Source: Norana najaformis (lineage: Eukaryota; Annelida; Clitellata; Crassiclitellata; Hormogastridae). From it: a stretch of DNA of 64,000 nt. The notes beneath the pieces are model-generated. The model had not been told where the DNA came from. It did no database searches and was given only the letters and a program-made list of their open reading frames with translations. The stretch lies in assembly GCA_964023275.1 (NCBI GenBank), contig OZ029914.1, positions 31,255,351 to 31,319,350 of the forward strand, written 5' to 3'. Positions 21,201-32,424 of the stretch are shown here, piece by piece. How positions within the stretch are numbered: position 1 is the first letter of the stretch; each line of letters opens with the position of its first letter. A program made the translations under genes and the position numbers.

Positions 21201-24115
21201 ACGAAGCGCGCTACCGAATAGACCAGAAAGCTCGAAGCCGCAATCGTTGGATCGCCGACGAAGCGCGCTACCGAAAAGACCAGAAAGCTCGAAGCCGCAA
21301 TCGTTGGATCGCCGACGAGGCGCGCTACCGAATAGACTAGAAAGCTCGAAACCGCAATCGTTGGATCGCCGACGAGGCGCGCTACCGAATAGACCAGAAA
21401 GCTCGAAGCCGCAATCGTTGGATCGCCGACGAAGCGCGTTACCGAATAGAGCAGATAGCTCGAAGCCGCAATCGTTGGATCGCCGACGAAGCGCGCTACC
21501 GAATAGACCAGAAAGCTCGAAGCCGCAATCGTTGGATCGCCGACGAGGCGCGCTACCGAATAGACCAGAAAGCTCGAAGCCGCAATCGTTGGATCGCCGA
21601 CGAAGCGCGCTACCGAATAGACCAGAAAGCTCGAAGCCGCAATCGTTGGATCGCCGACGAGGCGCGCTACCGAATAGACCAGAAAGCTCGAAGCCGCAAT
21701 CGTTGGATCGCCGACGAAGCCCGCTACCGAATAGACCAGAAAGCTCGAAGCCGCAATCGTTGGATAGCCGACGAGGCGCGCTACCGAATAGACCAGAAAG
21801 CTCGAAGCCGCAATCGTTGGATCGCCGACGAAGCGCGCTACCGAATAGACCAGAAAGCTCGAAGCCGCAATCGTTGGATCGCCGACGAAGCGCGCTACCG
21901 AAAAGACCAGAAAGCTCGAAGCCGCAATCGTTGGATCGCCGACGAAGCGCGCTACCGAATAGACCAGAAAGCTCGAAACCCCAATCGTTGGATCGCCGAC
22001 GAAGCGCGCTACCGAATAGACCAGAAAGCTCGAAGCCGCAATCGTTGGATCGCCGACGAAGCGCGTTACCGAATAGACCAGAAAGCTCGAAGCTGCAATC
22101 GTTGGATCGCCGACGAAGCGCGCTACCGAATAGACCAGAAAGCTCGAAGCCGCAATCGTTGGATCGCCGACGAGGCGCGCTACCGAATAGACCAGAAAGC
22201 TCGAAGCCGCAATCGTTGGATCGCCGACGAAGCGCGCTACCGAATAGAGCAGATAGCTCGAAGCCGCAATCGTTGGATCGCCGACGAGGCGCGCTACCGA
22301 ATAGACCAGAAAGCTCGAAGCCGCAATCGTTGGATCGCCGACGAGGCGCGCTACCGAATAGACCAGAAAGCTCGAAGCCGCAATCGTTGGATCGCCGACG
22401 AAGCGCGCTACCGAATTGACCAGAAAGCTCGAAACCGCAATCGTTGGATCGCCGACGAGGCGCGCTACCGAATAGACCAGAAAGCTCGAAGCCGCAATCG
22501 TCGGATCGCCGACGAGGCGCGCTACCGAATAGACCAGAAAGCTCGAAGCCGCAATCGTTGGATCGCCGACGAAGCGCGCTACCGAATAGAGCAGTTAGCT
22601 CGAAGCCGCAATCGTTGGATTGCCGACGAAGCGCGCTACCGAATAGACCAGAAAGCTCGAAGCCGCAATCGTTGGATCGCCGACGAGGCGCGCTACCGAA
22701 TAGACCAGAAAGCTCGAAGCCGCAATCGTTGGATCGCCGACGAAGCGCGCTACCGAATAGACCAGAAAGCTCGAAGCCGCAATCGTTGGATCGCCGACGA
22801 GATGCCCTAACGAATAGACCAGAAAGCTCGAAGCCGCAATCGTTGGATCGCCGACGAGGCGCGCTACCGAATAGACCAGAAAACTCGAAGCCGCAATCGT
22901 TGGATCGCCGACGAAGCGCGCTACCGAATAGACCAGAAAGCTCGAAGCCGCAATCGTTGGATCGCCGACGAAGCGCGCTACCGAATAGACCAGAAAGCTC
23001 GAAGCTGCAATCGTTGGATCGCCGACGAAGCGCGCTACCGAAAAGACCAGAAAGCTCGAAGCCGCAATCGTTGGATCGCCGACGAAGCGCGCTACCGAAT
23101 AGACCAGAAAGCTCGAAACCGCAATCGTTGGATCGCCGACGAGGCGCGCTACCGAATAGACCAGAAAGCTCGAAGCCGCAATCGTTGGATCGCCGACGAA
23201 GCGCGTTACCGAATAGAGCAGATAGCTCGAAGCCGCAATCGTTGGATCGCCGACGAAGCGCGCTACCGAATAGACCAGAAAGCTCGAAGCCGCAATCGTT
23301 GGATCGCCGACGAGGCGCGCTACCGAATAGACCAGAAAGCTCGAAGCCGCAATCGTTGGATCGCCGACGAAGCGCGCTACCGAATAGACCAGAAAGCTCG
23401 AAGCCGCAATCGTTGGATCGCCGACGAAGCGCGCTACCGAATAGACCAGAAAGCTCGAAGCCGCAATCGTTGGATCGCCGACGAGGCGCGCTACCGAATA
23501 GACCAGAAAGCTCGAAGCCGCAATCGTCGGATCGCCGACGAGGCGCGCTACCGAATAGACCAGAAAGCTCGAAGCCGCAATCGTTGGATCGCCGACGAGG
23601 CGCGTTACCGAGCAGACCAGAAAACTCGAAGCCGCAATCGTTGGATCGCCGACGAAGCGCGCTACCGAATAGACCAGAAAGCTCGAAGCCGCAATCGTTG
23701 GATCGCCGACGAAGCGCGCTACCGAATAGACCAGAAAGCTCGAAGCTGCAATCGTTGGATCGCCGACGAAGCGCGCTACCGAATAGACCAGAAAGCTCGA
23801 AGCCGCAATCGTTGGATCGCCGACGAAGCGCGCTACCGAATAGACCAGAAAGCTCGAAGCCGCAATCGTTGGATCGCCGACGAAGCGCGCTACCGAATAG
23901 AGCAGATAGCTCGAAGCCGCAATCGTTGGATCGCCGACGAGGCGCGCTACCGAATAGACCAGAAAGCTCGAAGCCGCAATCGTCGGATCGCCGACGAGGC
24001 GCGCTACCGAATAGACCAGAAAGCTCGAAGCCGCAATCGTTGGATCGCCGACGAGGCGCGTTACCGAGCAGACGAAAAGGCTCGATGCCGCAATCTTTGG
24101 GTCGGCGACTAAGCG
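18221..24115 (+). repeat. 57-bp minisatellite, about 103 copies (unit 1)
   Basis: Contiguous 57-bp units, GC-rich against AT-rich flanks. Because 57 is 19 codons, each frame yields a 19-residue repeat: ARYRIDQKARSRNRWIADE and DRRRSALPNRPESSKPQSL on plus, SFLVYSVARLVGDPTIAAS and others on minus; only one plus frame has a stop in every unit. Blocks recur: an 11-unit block (627 bp; markers 20706/21333) and a 66-unit spacing (3762 bp; GAATTGACC at 18651/22413). In the WIADE frame there are stops such as TAA in GATGCCCTAACG (19045, 19614, 22804) and TAG in GACTAGAAAG (20709, 21336). Confidence 0.95.
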
Positions 24116-24175
24116 CTCTGCCGTACTGACCAAAGGCTCAGATCAGCATTCGAACGATTGGACCACAGGCTGGGA
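24116..24175 (+). repeat. Decayed terminal minisatellite unit
   Basis: After the shared TAA (24110-24112) the sequence still aligns loosely to one more 57-bp unit. The WIADE frame stays open here as CRTDQRLRSAFERLDHRL, a heptad-like amphipathic stretch, and runs to a TAA at about 24261. The same decayed unit ends all seven arrays. Confidence 0.6.
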
Positions 24176-24747
24176 CCCGCAATGGGAAAACCGTGTTTTA
24201 CTTGTACCATATTGAACGCAGCACGTGGTACTTTTTGGGAAGCGCAATCATTTGCTGACAAATAACGCAGTTAATTTATCTCTTACCTCAGTGAAAAGGT
24301 TTTTTATTATGCTATTTCTGTTAGAAAATTCTATTTCTCCTCCCTCAAGTTTTCTTTTCTTACACTCTGAAGTCATTTTGGGGTTTATTATTGCCCGAAT
24401 GAATTTCCGATCAAGATGGCGGTCACCGGAATGACCATCGAGCTGTATTATTAGAAAAATTTAGTAAGTAAGATAAACGTCGAACTTTATTATTAGAAGA
24501 AAAAAGTAAGTACCAATTTTCATTGACAGATATTTCAGAAATTCCGATGACCATCGCAGAACCCATAATATGCCTTCTCGGGCAGCGTGTTTTAGACCAC
24601 TGCTCTATGGGTACAATTTTTTAAATTATTTTATCAGCAGTAATCTAACAAAAGTCGTACCATAAGTGGAGGCGCCAACGGCACTACAATTAAAGAATAT
24701 TTAGTTTACTTGATTTGATTCATGAGAAAATAAATCTTTTATTGCAG

Positions 24748-25906
24748 TGGTGTTTTGCTTTAGGCCTATCGATGGTGATAACATTCGGAGTGGCTCTGCT
24801 TGTCGTAGTCTACGTCTCCGTAATGACGGTGTGCGCCGTGTACATTCGTAAGTAAGTACATGTGTACAATTTCTTCGCACATTTCTGGATATTTATAGCG
24901 CTTTTTGATGACCTCTCAAAGGCCCTTTATGATTTTATTTTTTTAAATGTTCATTTCTAACAGCAAGATATAAAATAGGAATTACTAACCAAGCCGGTTA
25001 TTCAGATTTAGTTTAATTATCAACTGATTAAGACAATTGCTCATATTTTGCAGCCGTCGAAAACGTTACAAGACAGCAACGGAAACCACCGAGCAGACGA
25101 GTTCCTTTCTTCAGCGCGAGAACAGCTCCATGCAGCTGGTCAATCTTTTCTCAAGACGCCGAGGACAAAACCACGGTCCTGGAGGCCGCCATATTGAAAA
25201 CACTGCTCCGCGAGACGTGTTTTGTCTGCACCACCACGACGCATATATCTATGGCGGATGTCACGGACGCCATTTTGGCTGTTTACACGATGCTGGCGTT
25301 GAAAATACTCGAAATAACCGAGAAGGAGCGCAGAATGTGCGACTGTTTGAGAGTTTAAGTGTCGCAGGTCGACTTGAAAAACCTTCGGACGGATTGGCAC
25401 AGGAACCAGACAGCAAATGGGGTAATCGGTACGAACAGGACGAAACAAAACCTGATTGGGTCTGTCTTAACGCCGCTGTGATTGGCTGTCCCCATGGCGA
25501 CACACATTTCAAATCCGGCGACCGTTTTGTTAGTCGTACGACGGCTTCTGGAGGACCATTTGGGACAAATCTGGATCCCGATGTAGAAGATGGGCCGCCT
25601 GAGTGTCTCCACCTGAGCTGTGGATGCCCGAAAACGGAAAGTGAAACAAGCCGCAATTTTTTGAAAGACTGCGCGAAGCAACACGCCAAGCACGAAGCGT
25701 TCAGCCTAACCAAAGAGCCGTCAATTCTGGTGCTAGAGGTAAGTTCGGGTCACGACGAAGGCTCTGGTTGTTCAGAACTGGGTCAACTGGAAGCGAAGAA
25801 GACAGTGTCAAGCCTCGCGATTTCAGGTTTCGATGAAAAGGTGGACAAAACGGGCCCAGATGTTGTTTGCCCGTGGATTTCATCCACTGGTTCTCCACTG
25901 CTTTGA
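24748..25906 (+). CDS. Single-pass membrane helix exon plus cytoplasmic tail exon (unit 1)
   Basis: Two exons, 24748-24851 and 25054-25906, total 318 codons. After the acceptor TTTTATTGCAG the first exon opens in phase 0 with WCFALGLS and then MVITFGVALLVVVYVSVMTV, a complete hydrophobic helix, followed by CAVYIR. The donor CGTAA|GTAAGTACA (phase 2) joins to ATATTTTGCAG|CCGTCG, giving NRRKRYK, a textbook stop-transfer sequence with its basic side cytoplasmic. The tail (about 284 residues) is Ser/Thr/Glu-rich, then Cys/His-rich (CLHHHDAYIYGGCHGRHFGC), with no domain I recognise. The stop is at 25904-25906. A 4-nt-upstream donor (GTAAGTAAGT) would use a second frame ending at 25358. The protein is probably the C-terminal part of a type I membrane protein whose outer domain lies upstream. 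Exon structure and topology are strong; expression is unknown. Confidence 0.55.
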
Positions 25907-25997
25907 ACCTATGATCTGGTGCATAGGCTGCATATGATGATAACGTAGAGCCTCGTTTCGCATAGTTTTTCCTACAGCTTTGAATGCCAATGCTTCA

Positions 25998-26003
25998 AAT
26001 AAA
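25998..26003 (+). terminator. Poly(A) signal AATAAA (unit 1)
   Basis: AATAAA lies 92 nt after the tail stop codon and is followed by a TTTTGT-type downstream element, as expected for the end of the last exon. Confidence 0.6.
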
Positions 26004-26159
26004 AATTCTTTTGTAATGGCAGAAAATACTTTCTTTGAATATCTTTCTTATTTTTGTTTATCTGGACGGTTTGCTGAACATGCAGACACGTAAATACAAC
26101 CCCAATTCCAATGGGTCGCCAATTGAAAACTACTTTCTTTTAGTCAACTAATTCTTGGG

Positions 26160-26167
26160 TATAAAAG
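26160..26167 (+). promoter_or_regulatory. TATA-like box at the end of unit 1
   Basis: GGGTATAAAAG sits about 160 bp after the poly(A) signal and 40 bp before the unit junction. It recurs at the end of every complete unit and could be the core promoter of the next copy. Unit 1 has no such box on its left. Confidence 0.35.
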
Positions 26168-26610
26168 TTTTCTTTAAGTTATATATATATGGAAGAAATT
26201 GTTAGAAGAAATTTCAGTGAGAAATAATTTCCAAAAACTGATATGCGGATATATGAATGATGCCTGTAAACAGAAACTACATATTCATTAGTATTGTTGA
26301 TGTTATTGATGTACTTATGTAATACTCAGTCTTAGTTTATTTGTTGTAGGCTAATTCGGTTGTAATTATTTACGGTTCGATAATGCAATTGTAATGGATT
26401 TGTGAAACCACCGATTACATGTAATTGTAATTTAAATGATGTAATGTGAGGGACCGGCCACGAGGCTTGTCTTGGCTAGGATTTATAAATGATAATTTTC
26501 TTTAAAGCATTACTCGAATTGTATAATAGCCTGACTTTTAAGTTGTTTCGTTAGTTTTCGCTTGTTTCGAATATTTCACTGGTTTGTTTTATTAATTGAA
26601 TTTAATATTT

Positions 26611-26808
26611 AAATTCCTTATTTCTTTGCAACTCCTCCACCCGCTGTCAAATAATATAATTAATTGCCCTTAGGACACCGCTTGATCGAAGGGACGCTGA
26701 CACCAGATTAGGGCCTTTAGCCTAAGTTTAGGGCACTGATATTAAGGCTTCTCTGGATGCGACAAATCGTGAAAGCGGGTGGAGGAGTTGCAAAGAAATA
26801 CGGAATTT
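26611..26808. mobile_element. 198-bp inverted-terminus element (unit 2)
   Basis: Copy of 17007-17204 with the same single arm mismatch. Confidence 0.6.
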
Positions 26809-27387
26809 GTTATTATCATTACTACTACTACCACTACTACTACTTTGTCATCATCATCACCATCATCATCATCATAAAATTATTATTATAGAGTAACTGT
26901 TGTTAGTATTGTCTGGAGCGCCATCTCAAGGAGACTCAGGGCATGATGGTGAGATAATGGCAGATAACATTTCCCGTTGAACATTGCCACCGAAATCCTT
27001 TGGATAAACACAGAAAGTCTTTGTGGTTCATTTGTTGCGTCCGTTTTTCAATTTTGCAATGATTCAGTTCTTCCGATGATCTCCAAGCGCCTTCAGTCTT
27101 ATTTCTCACTGAAATTCCTTCAAAACCACCGCCACAAAGGCGTGGATGCGAGTGATTGTGGCGTATTTCACCCTTTTATTATTATTATTATTGTTGTTGT
27201 TGTTATGCAGTTGTCAATAAGTTGTTTAGATAATGTCGGAAGCGCCATCTCAAGAGGGCTCAGAGCATGATGGTAAAGTTCTGGAGAGGCAGATGGCTTT
27301 ATTATTATTATTATTATTAATTTATTATTATTATTATTAATATTGTTATTATTGTTGTTGTTATTATTATTGTTACTAATATTATTA

Positions 27388-27437
<50 letters not shown>

Positions 27438-27670
27438 AAACAAATCTATTGTTACGTCACTTCAATTATGAAACAAATCTATTGTTGCTGGAGCAACTAG
27501 AGCTGCTGTGGCGTCCAGGCTGCCACACTGGAAACAGGTTGACCAGCCGCACCACCGATTCTCGTGATCTTGTCTTTAAGCGCCGTGGTGAAGAAGCAAC
27601 CCTGAGTTAGCGGTCGCGTAAGTGTAGAGCGTTCTGTGGGCGTTTCTTCGATGGAGCGCGAGAACTTCCG

Positions 27671-27835
27671 GTGGGGATCGGAAGAACATCCAGCACCATC
27701 AACTCCCTCCTCTTCGCCGCCGTCGTCGTCTGCTTCGAAAGCGCCTGCGTCGTGGGCTTCACTGACCCGAGCGTCGAAGTCTCCTCGACCTTAAAACGCC
27801 GGCTGACCTTCGACAGGCGATGTGGCAATCGTTGA
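27671..27835 (+). pseudogene. Signal-peptide-like leader, frameshifted (unit 2)
   Basis: Second leader class: GGG replaces TGG after the GTG, the core reads CFESACVV, and STLKRR precedes the repeats. It has the same 1-bp deletion and TGA as unit 1. Confidence 0.35.
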
Positions 27836-28694
27836 TCGCCGAAGAAGCGCGATACCGAATAGACCAGAAAGCTCGAAGCCGCAATCGTTGGATCGCCGAC
27901 GAGGCGCGCTACCGAATAGACCAGAAAACTCGAAGCCGCAATCGTTGGATCGCCGACGAAGCGCGCTACCGAATAGACCAGAAAGCTCGAAGCCGCAATC
28001 GTTGGATCGCCGACGAAGCGCGCTACCGAATAGACCAGAAAGCTCGAAGCCGCAATCGTTGGATCGCCGACGAAGCGCGCTACCGAAAAGACCAGAAAGC
28101 TCGAAGCCGCAATCGTTGGATCGCCGACGAAGCGCGCTACCGAATAGACCAGAAAGCTCGAAACCGCAATCGTTGGATCGCCGACGAGGCGCGCTACCGA
28201 ATAGACCAGAAAGCTCGAAGCCGCAATCGTTGGATCGCCGACGAAGCGCGTTACCGAATAGAGCAGATAGCTCGAAGCCGCAATCGTTGGATCGCCGACG
28301 AAGCGCGCTACCGAATAGACCAGAAAGCTCGAAGCCGCAATCGTTGGATCGCCGACGAGGCGCGCTACCGAATAGACCAGAAAGCTCGAAGCCGCAATCG
28401 TTGGATCGCCGACGAAGCGCGCTACCGAATAGACCAGAAAGCTCGAAGCCGCAATCGTTGGATCGCCGACGAAGCGCGCTACCGAATAGAGCAGATAGCT
28501 CGAAGCCGCAATCGTTGGATCGCCGACGAGGCGCGCTACCGAATAGACCAGAAAGCTCGAAGCCGCAATCGTCGGATCGCCGACGAGGCGCGCTACCGAA
28601 TAGACCAGAAAGCTCGAAGCCGCAATCGTTGGATCGCCGACGAGGCGCGTTACCGAGCAGACGAAAAGGCTCGATGCCGCAATCTTTGGGTCGG
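27826..28694 (+). repeat. 57-bp minisatellite, about 15 copies (unit 2)
   Basis: Open in the WIADE frame from the first full repeat to the shared TAA, and also open in the SKPQSL plus frame and through the unit's leader on minus. The variants match the 3' end of the long arrays, as if it were an internally deleted version. Confidence 0.95.
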
Positions 28695-29336
28695 CGACTA
28701 AGCGCTCTGCCGTACTGACCAAAGGCTCAGATCAGCATTCGAACGATTGGACCACAGGCTGGGACCCGCAATGGGAAAACCGTGTTTTACTTGTACCATA
28801 TTGAACGCAGCACGTGGTACTTTTTGGGAAGCGCAATCATTTGCTGACAAATAACGCAGTTAATTTATCTCTTACCTCAGTGAAAAGGTTTTTTATTATG
28901 CTATTTCTGTTAGAAAATTCTATTTCTCCTCCCTCAAGTTTTCTTTTCTTACACTCTGAAGTCATTTTGGGGTTTATTATTGCCCGAATGAATTTCCGAT
29001 CAAGATGGCGGTCACCGGAATGACCATCGAGCTGTATTATTAGAAAAATTTAGTAAGTAAGATAAACGTCGAACTTTATTATTAGAAGAAAAAAGTAAGT
29101 ACCAATTTTCATTGACAGATATTTCAGAAATTCCGATGACCATCGCAGAACCCATAATATGCCTTCTCGGGCAGCGTGTTTTAGACCACTGCTCTATGGG
29201 TACAATTTTTTAAATTATTTTATCAGCAGTAATCTAACAAAAGTCGTACCATAAGTGGAGGCGCCAACGGCACTACAATTAAAGAATATTTAGTTTACTT
29301 GATTTGATTCATGAGAAAATAAATCTTTTATTGCAG

Positions 29337-30495
29337 TGGTGTTTTGCTTTAGGCCTATCGATGGTGATAACATTCGGAGTGGCTCTGCTTGTCGTAGTCT
29401 ACGTCTCCGTAATGACGGTGTGCGCCGTGTACATTCGTAAGTAAGTACATGTGTACAATTTCTTCGCACATTTCTGGATATTTATAGCGCTTTTTGATGA
29501 CCTCTCAAAGGCCCTTTATGATTTTATTTTTTTAAATGTTCATTTCTAACAGCAAGATATAAAATAGGAATTACTAACCAAGCCGGTTATTCAGATTTAG
29601 TTTAATTATCAACTGATTAAGACAATTGCTCATATTTTGCAGCCGTCGAAAACGTTACAAGACAGCAACGGAAACCACCGAGCAGACGAGTTCCTTTCTT
29701 CAGCGCGAGAACAGCTCCATGCAGCTGGTCAATCTTTTCTCAAGACGCCGAGGACAAAACCACGGTCCTGGAGGCCGCCATATTGAAAACACTGCTCCGC
29801 GAGACGTGTTTTGTCTGCACCACCACGACGCATATATCTATGGCGGATGTCACGGACGCCATTTTGGCTGTTTACACGATGCTGGCGTTGAAAATACTCG
29901 AAATAACCGAGAAGGAGCGCAGAATGTGCGACTGTTTGAGAGTTTAAGTGTCGCAGGTCGACTTGAAAAACCTTCGGACGGATTGGCACAGGAACCAGAC
30001 AGCAAATGGGGTAATCGGTACGAACAGGACGAAACAAAACCTGATTGGGTCTGTCTTAACGCCGCTGTGATTGGCTGTCCCCATGGCGACACACATTTCA
30101 AATCCGGCGACCGTTTTGTTAGTCGTACGACGGCTTCTGGAGGACCATTTGGGACAAATCTGGATCCCGATGTAGAAGATGGGCCGCCTGAGTGTCTCCA
30201 CCTGAGCTGTGGATGCCCGAAAACGGAAAGTGAAACAAGCCGCAATTTTTTGAAAGACTGCGCGAAGCAACACGCCAAGCACGAAGCGTTCAGCCTAACC
30301 AAAGAGCCGTCAATTCTGGTGCTAGAGGTAAGTTCGGGTCACGACGAAGGCTCTGGTTGTTCAGAACTGGGTCAACTGGAAGCGAAGAAGACAGTGTCAA
30401 GCCTCGCGATTTCAGGTTTCGATGAAAAGGTGGACAAAACGGGCCCAGATGTTGTTTGCCCGTGGATTTCATCCACTGGTTCTCCACTGCTTTGA
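29337..30495 (+). CDS. Membrane helix exon plus cytoplasmic tail exon (unit 2)
   Basis: Exons 29337-29440 and 29643-30495. I see no difference from unit 1 in coding sequence or splice sites. Confidence 0.55.
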
Positions 30496-30586
30496 ACCTA
30501 TGATCTGGTGCATAGGCTGCATATGATGATAACGTAGAGCCTCGTTTCGCATAGTTTTTCCTACAGCTTTGAATGCCAATGCTTCA

Positions 30587-30592
30587 AATAAA
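30587..30592 (+). terminator. Poly(A) signal AATAAA (unit 2)
   Basis: Same position relative to the stop codon as in unit 1. Confidence 0.55.
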
Positions 30593-31199
30593 AATTCTTT
30601 TGTAATGGCAGAAAATACTTTCTTTGAATATCTTTCTTATTTTTGTTTATCTGGACGGTTTGCTGAACATGCAGACACGTAAATACAACCCCAATTCCAA
30701 TGGGTCGCCAATTGAAAACTACTTTCTTTTAGTCAACTAATTCTTGGGTATAAAAGTTTTCTTTAAGTTATATATATATGGAAGAAATTGTTAGAAGAAA
30801 TTTCAGTGAGAAATAATTTCCAAAAACTGATATGCGGATATATGAATGATGCCTGTAAACAGAAACTACATATTCATTAGTATTGTTGATGTTATTGATG
30901 TACTTATGTAATACTCAGTCTTAGTTTATTTGTTGTAGGCTAATTCGGTTGTAATTATTTACGGTTCGATAATGCAATTGTAATGGATTTGTGAAACCAC
31001 CGATTACATGTAATTGTAATTTAAATGATGTAATGTGAGGGACCGGCCACGAGGCTTGTCTTGGCTAGGATTTATAAATGATAATTTTCTTTAAAGCATT
31101 ACTCGAATTGTATAATAGCCTGACTTTTAAGTTGTTTCGTTAGTTTTCGCTTGTTTCGAATATTTCACTGGTTTGTTTTATTAATTGAATTTAATATTT

Positions 31200-31397
31200 A
31201 AATTCCTTATTTCTTTGCAACTCCTCCACCCGCTGTCAAATAATATAATTAATTGCCCTTAGGACACCGCTTGATCGAAGGGACGCTGACACCAGATTAG
31301 GGCCTTTAGCCTAAGTTTAGGGCACTGATATTAAGGCTTCTCTGGATGCGACAAATCGTGAAAGCGGGTGGAGGAGTTGCAAAGAAATACGGAATTT
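31200..31397. mobile_element. 198-bp inverted-terminus element (unit 3)
   Basis: Copy of 17007-17204. Confidence 0.6.
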
Positions 31398-31976
31398 GTT
31401 ATTATCATTACTACTACTACCACTACTACTACTTTGTCATCATCATCACCATCATCATCATCATAAAATTATTATTATAGAGTAACTGTTGTTAGTATTG
31501 TCTGGAGCGCCATCTCAAGGAGACTCAGGGCATGATGGTGAGATAATGGCAGATAACATTTCCCGTTGAACATTGCCACCGAAATCCTTTGGATAAACAC
31601 AGAAAGTCTTTGTGGTTCATTTGTTGCGTCCGTTTTTCAATTTTGCAATGATTCAGTTCTTCCGATGATCTCCAAGCGCCTTCAGTCTTATTTCTCACTG
31701 AAATTCCTTCAAAACCACCGCCACAAAGGCGTGGATGCGAGTGATTGTGGCGTATTTCACCCTTTTATTATTATTATTATTGTTGTTGTTGTTATGCAGT
31801 TGTCAATAAGTTGTTTAGATAATGTCGGAAGCGCCATCTCAAGAGGGCTCAGAGCATGATGGTAAAGTTCTGGAGAGGCAGATGGCTTTATTATTATTAT
31901 TATTATTAATTTATTATTATTATTATTAATATTGTTATTATTGTTGTTGTTATTATTATTGTTACTAATATTATTA

Positions 31977-32026
<50 letters not shown>

Positions 32027-32259
32027 AAACAAATCTATTGTTACGTCACTTCAATTATGAAACAAATCTATTGTTGCTGGAGCAACTAGAGCTGCTGTGG
32101 CGTCCAGGCTGCCACACTGGAAACAGGTTGACCAGCCGCACCACCGATTCTCGTGATCTTGTCTTTAAGCGCCGTGGTGAAGAAGCAACCCTGAGTTAGC
32201 GGTCGCGTAAGTGTAGAGCGTTCTGTGGGCGTTTCTTCGATGGAGCGCGAGAACTTCCG

Positions 32260-32424
32260 GTGGGGATCGGAAGAACATCCAGCACCATCAACTCCCTCCT
32301 CTTCGCCGCCGTCGTCGTCTGCTTCGAAAGCGCCTGCGTCGTGGGCTTCACTGACCCGAGCGTCGAAGTCTCCTCGACCTTAAAACGCCGGCTGACCTTC
32401 GACAGGCGATGTGGCAATCGTTGA
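32260..32424 (+). pseudogene. Signal-peptide-like leader, frameshifted (unit 3)
   Basis: Identical to the unit 2 leader, including the TGA at its junction with the repeats. Confidence 0.35.

Larger units (their letters stand above)
16603..26206 (+). repeat. Tandem mega-repeat unit 1 (9604 bp)
   Basis: First of seven head-to-tail units. Boundaries were set at AGAAATTTCAGTGAGAAAT, which recurs at 26207, 30796, 35385, 47946, 55442 and 59753. Layout: AT-rich 16603-17006; inverted-terminus element 17007-17204; TAC/TCA microsatellite 17214-17272; a duplicated GCGCCATCTCAAG-containing segment (copies at about 17309 and 17639); TTA-rich tracts 17571-17600 and 17696-17831; leader 18066-18230; minisatellite 18221-24115; decayed repeat to about 24175; AT-rich spacer; membrane exon 24748-24851; tail exon 25054-25906; poly(A) signal. 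Unit direction is that of the proposed gene. Confidence 0.95.
26207..30795 (+). repeat. Tandem mega-repeat unit 2 (4589 bp)
   Basis: Same backbone as unit 1 with a short minisatellite. It differs from unit 1 by few substitutions outside the array (for example ATTCGG for ATTCAG near 26355). It is essentially identical to unit 3. Confidence 0.95.

Noticed and set aside
22595..24133. Long minus-strand frames across the arrays (also 38853-45872, 49346-53368, 61043-63136) as genes
   Set aside because: They follow from a stop-poor 57-bp consensus. Similar lengths appear in several frames at once, and their ends lie at chance variants or in flanking sequence.
24225..24434. 69-codon plus frame after each array
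   Set aside because: AT-rich with a poor codon pattern, and it overlaps donor-like and acceptor-like sites. Its conservation is only that of the young duplicate.
25140..25713. Minus-strand frames over the tail exon (102, 150, 112 and 65 codons, repeated in each unit)
   Set aside because: They are shadows of the plus-strand tail exon, which has splice sites, a stop and a poly(A) signal consistent with its own strand.
26189..26217. ATGGAAGAAATT...TTTCA|GTGAGA as first coding exon for the leader
   Set aside because: It ends in phase 1, which does not fit the acceptor-like GTGTAG before the leader (phase 2 needed), and the ATG is too close to the TATA-like box.
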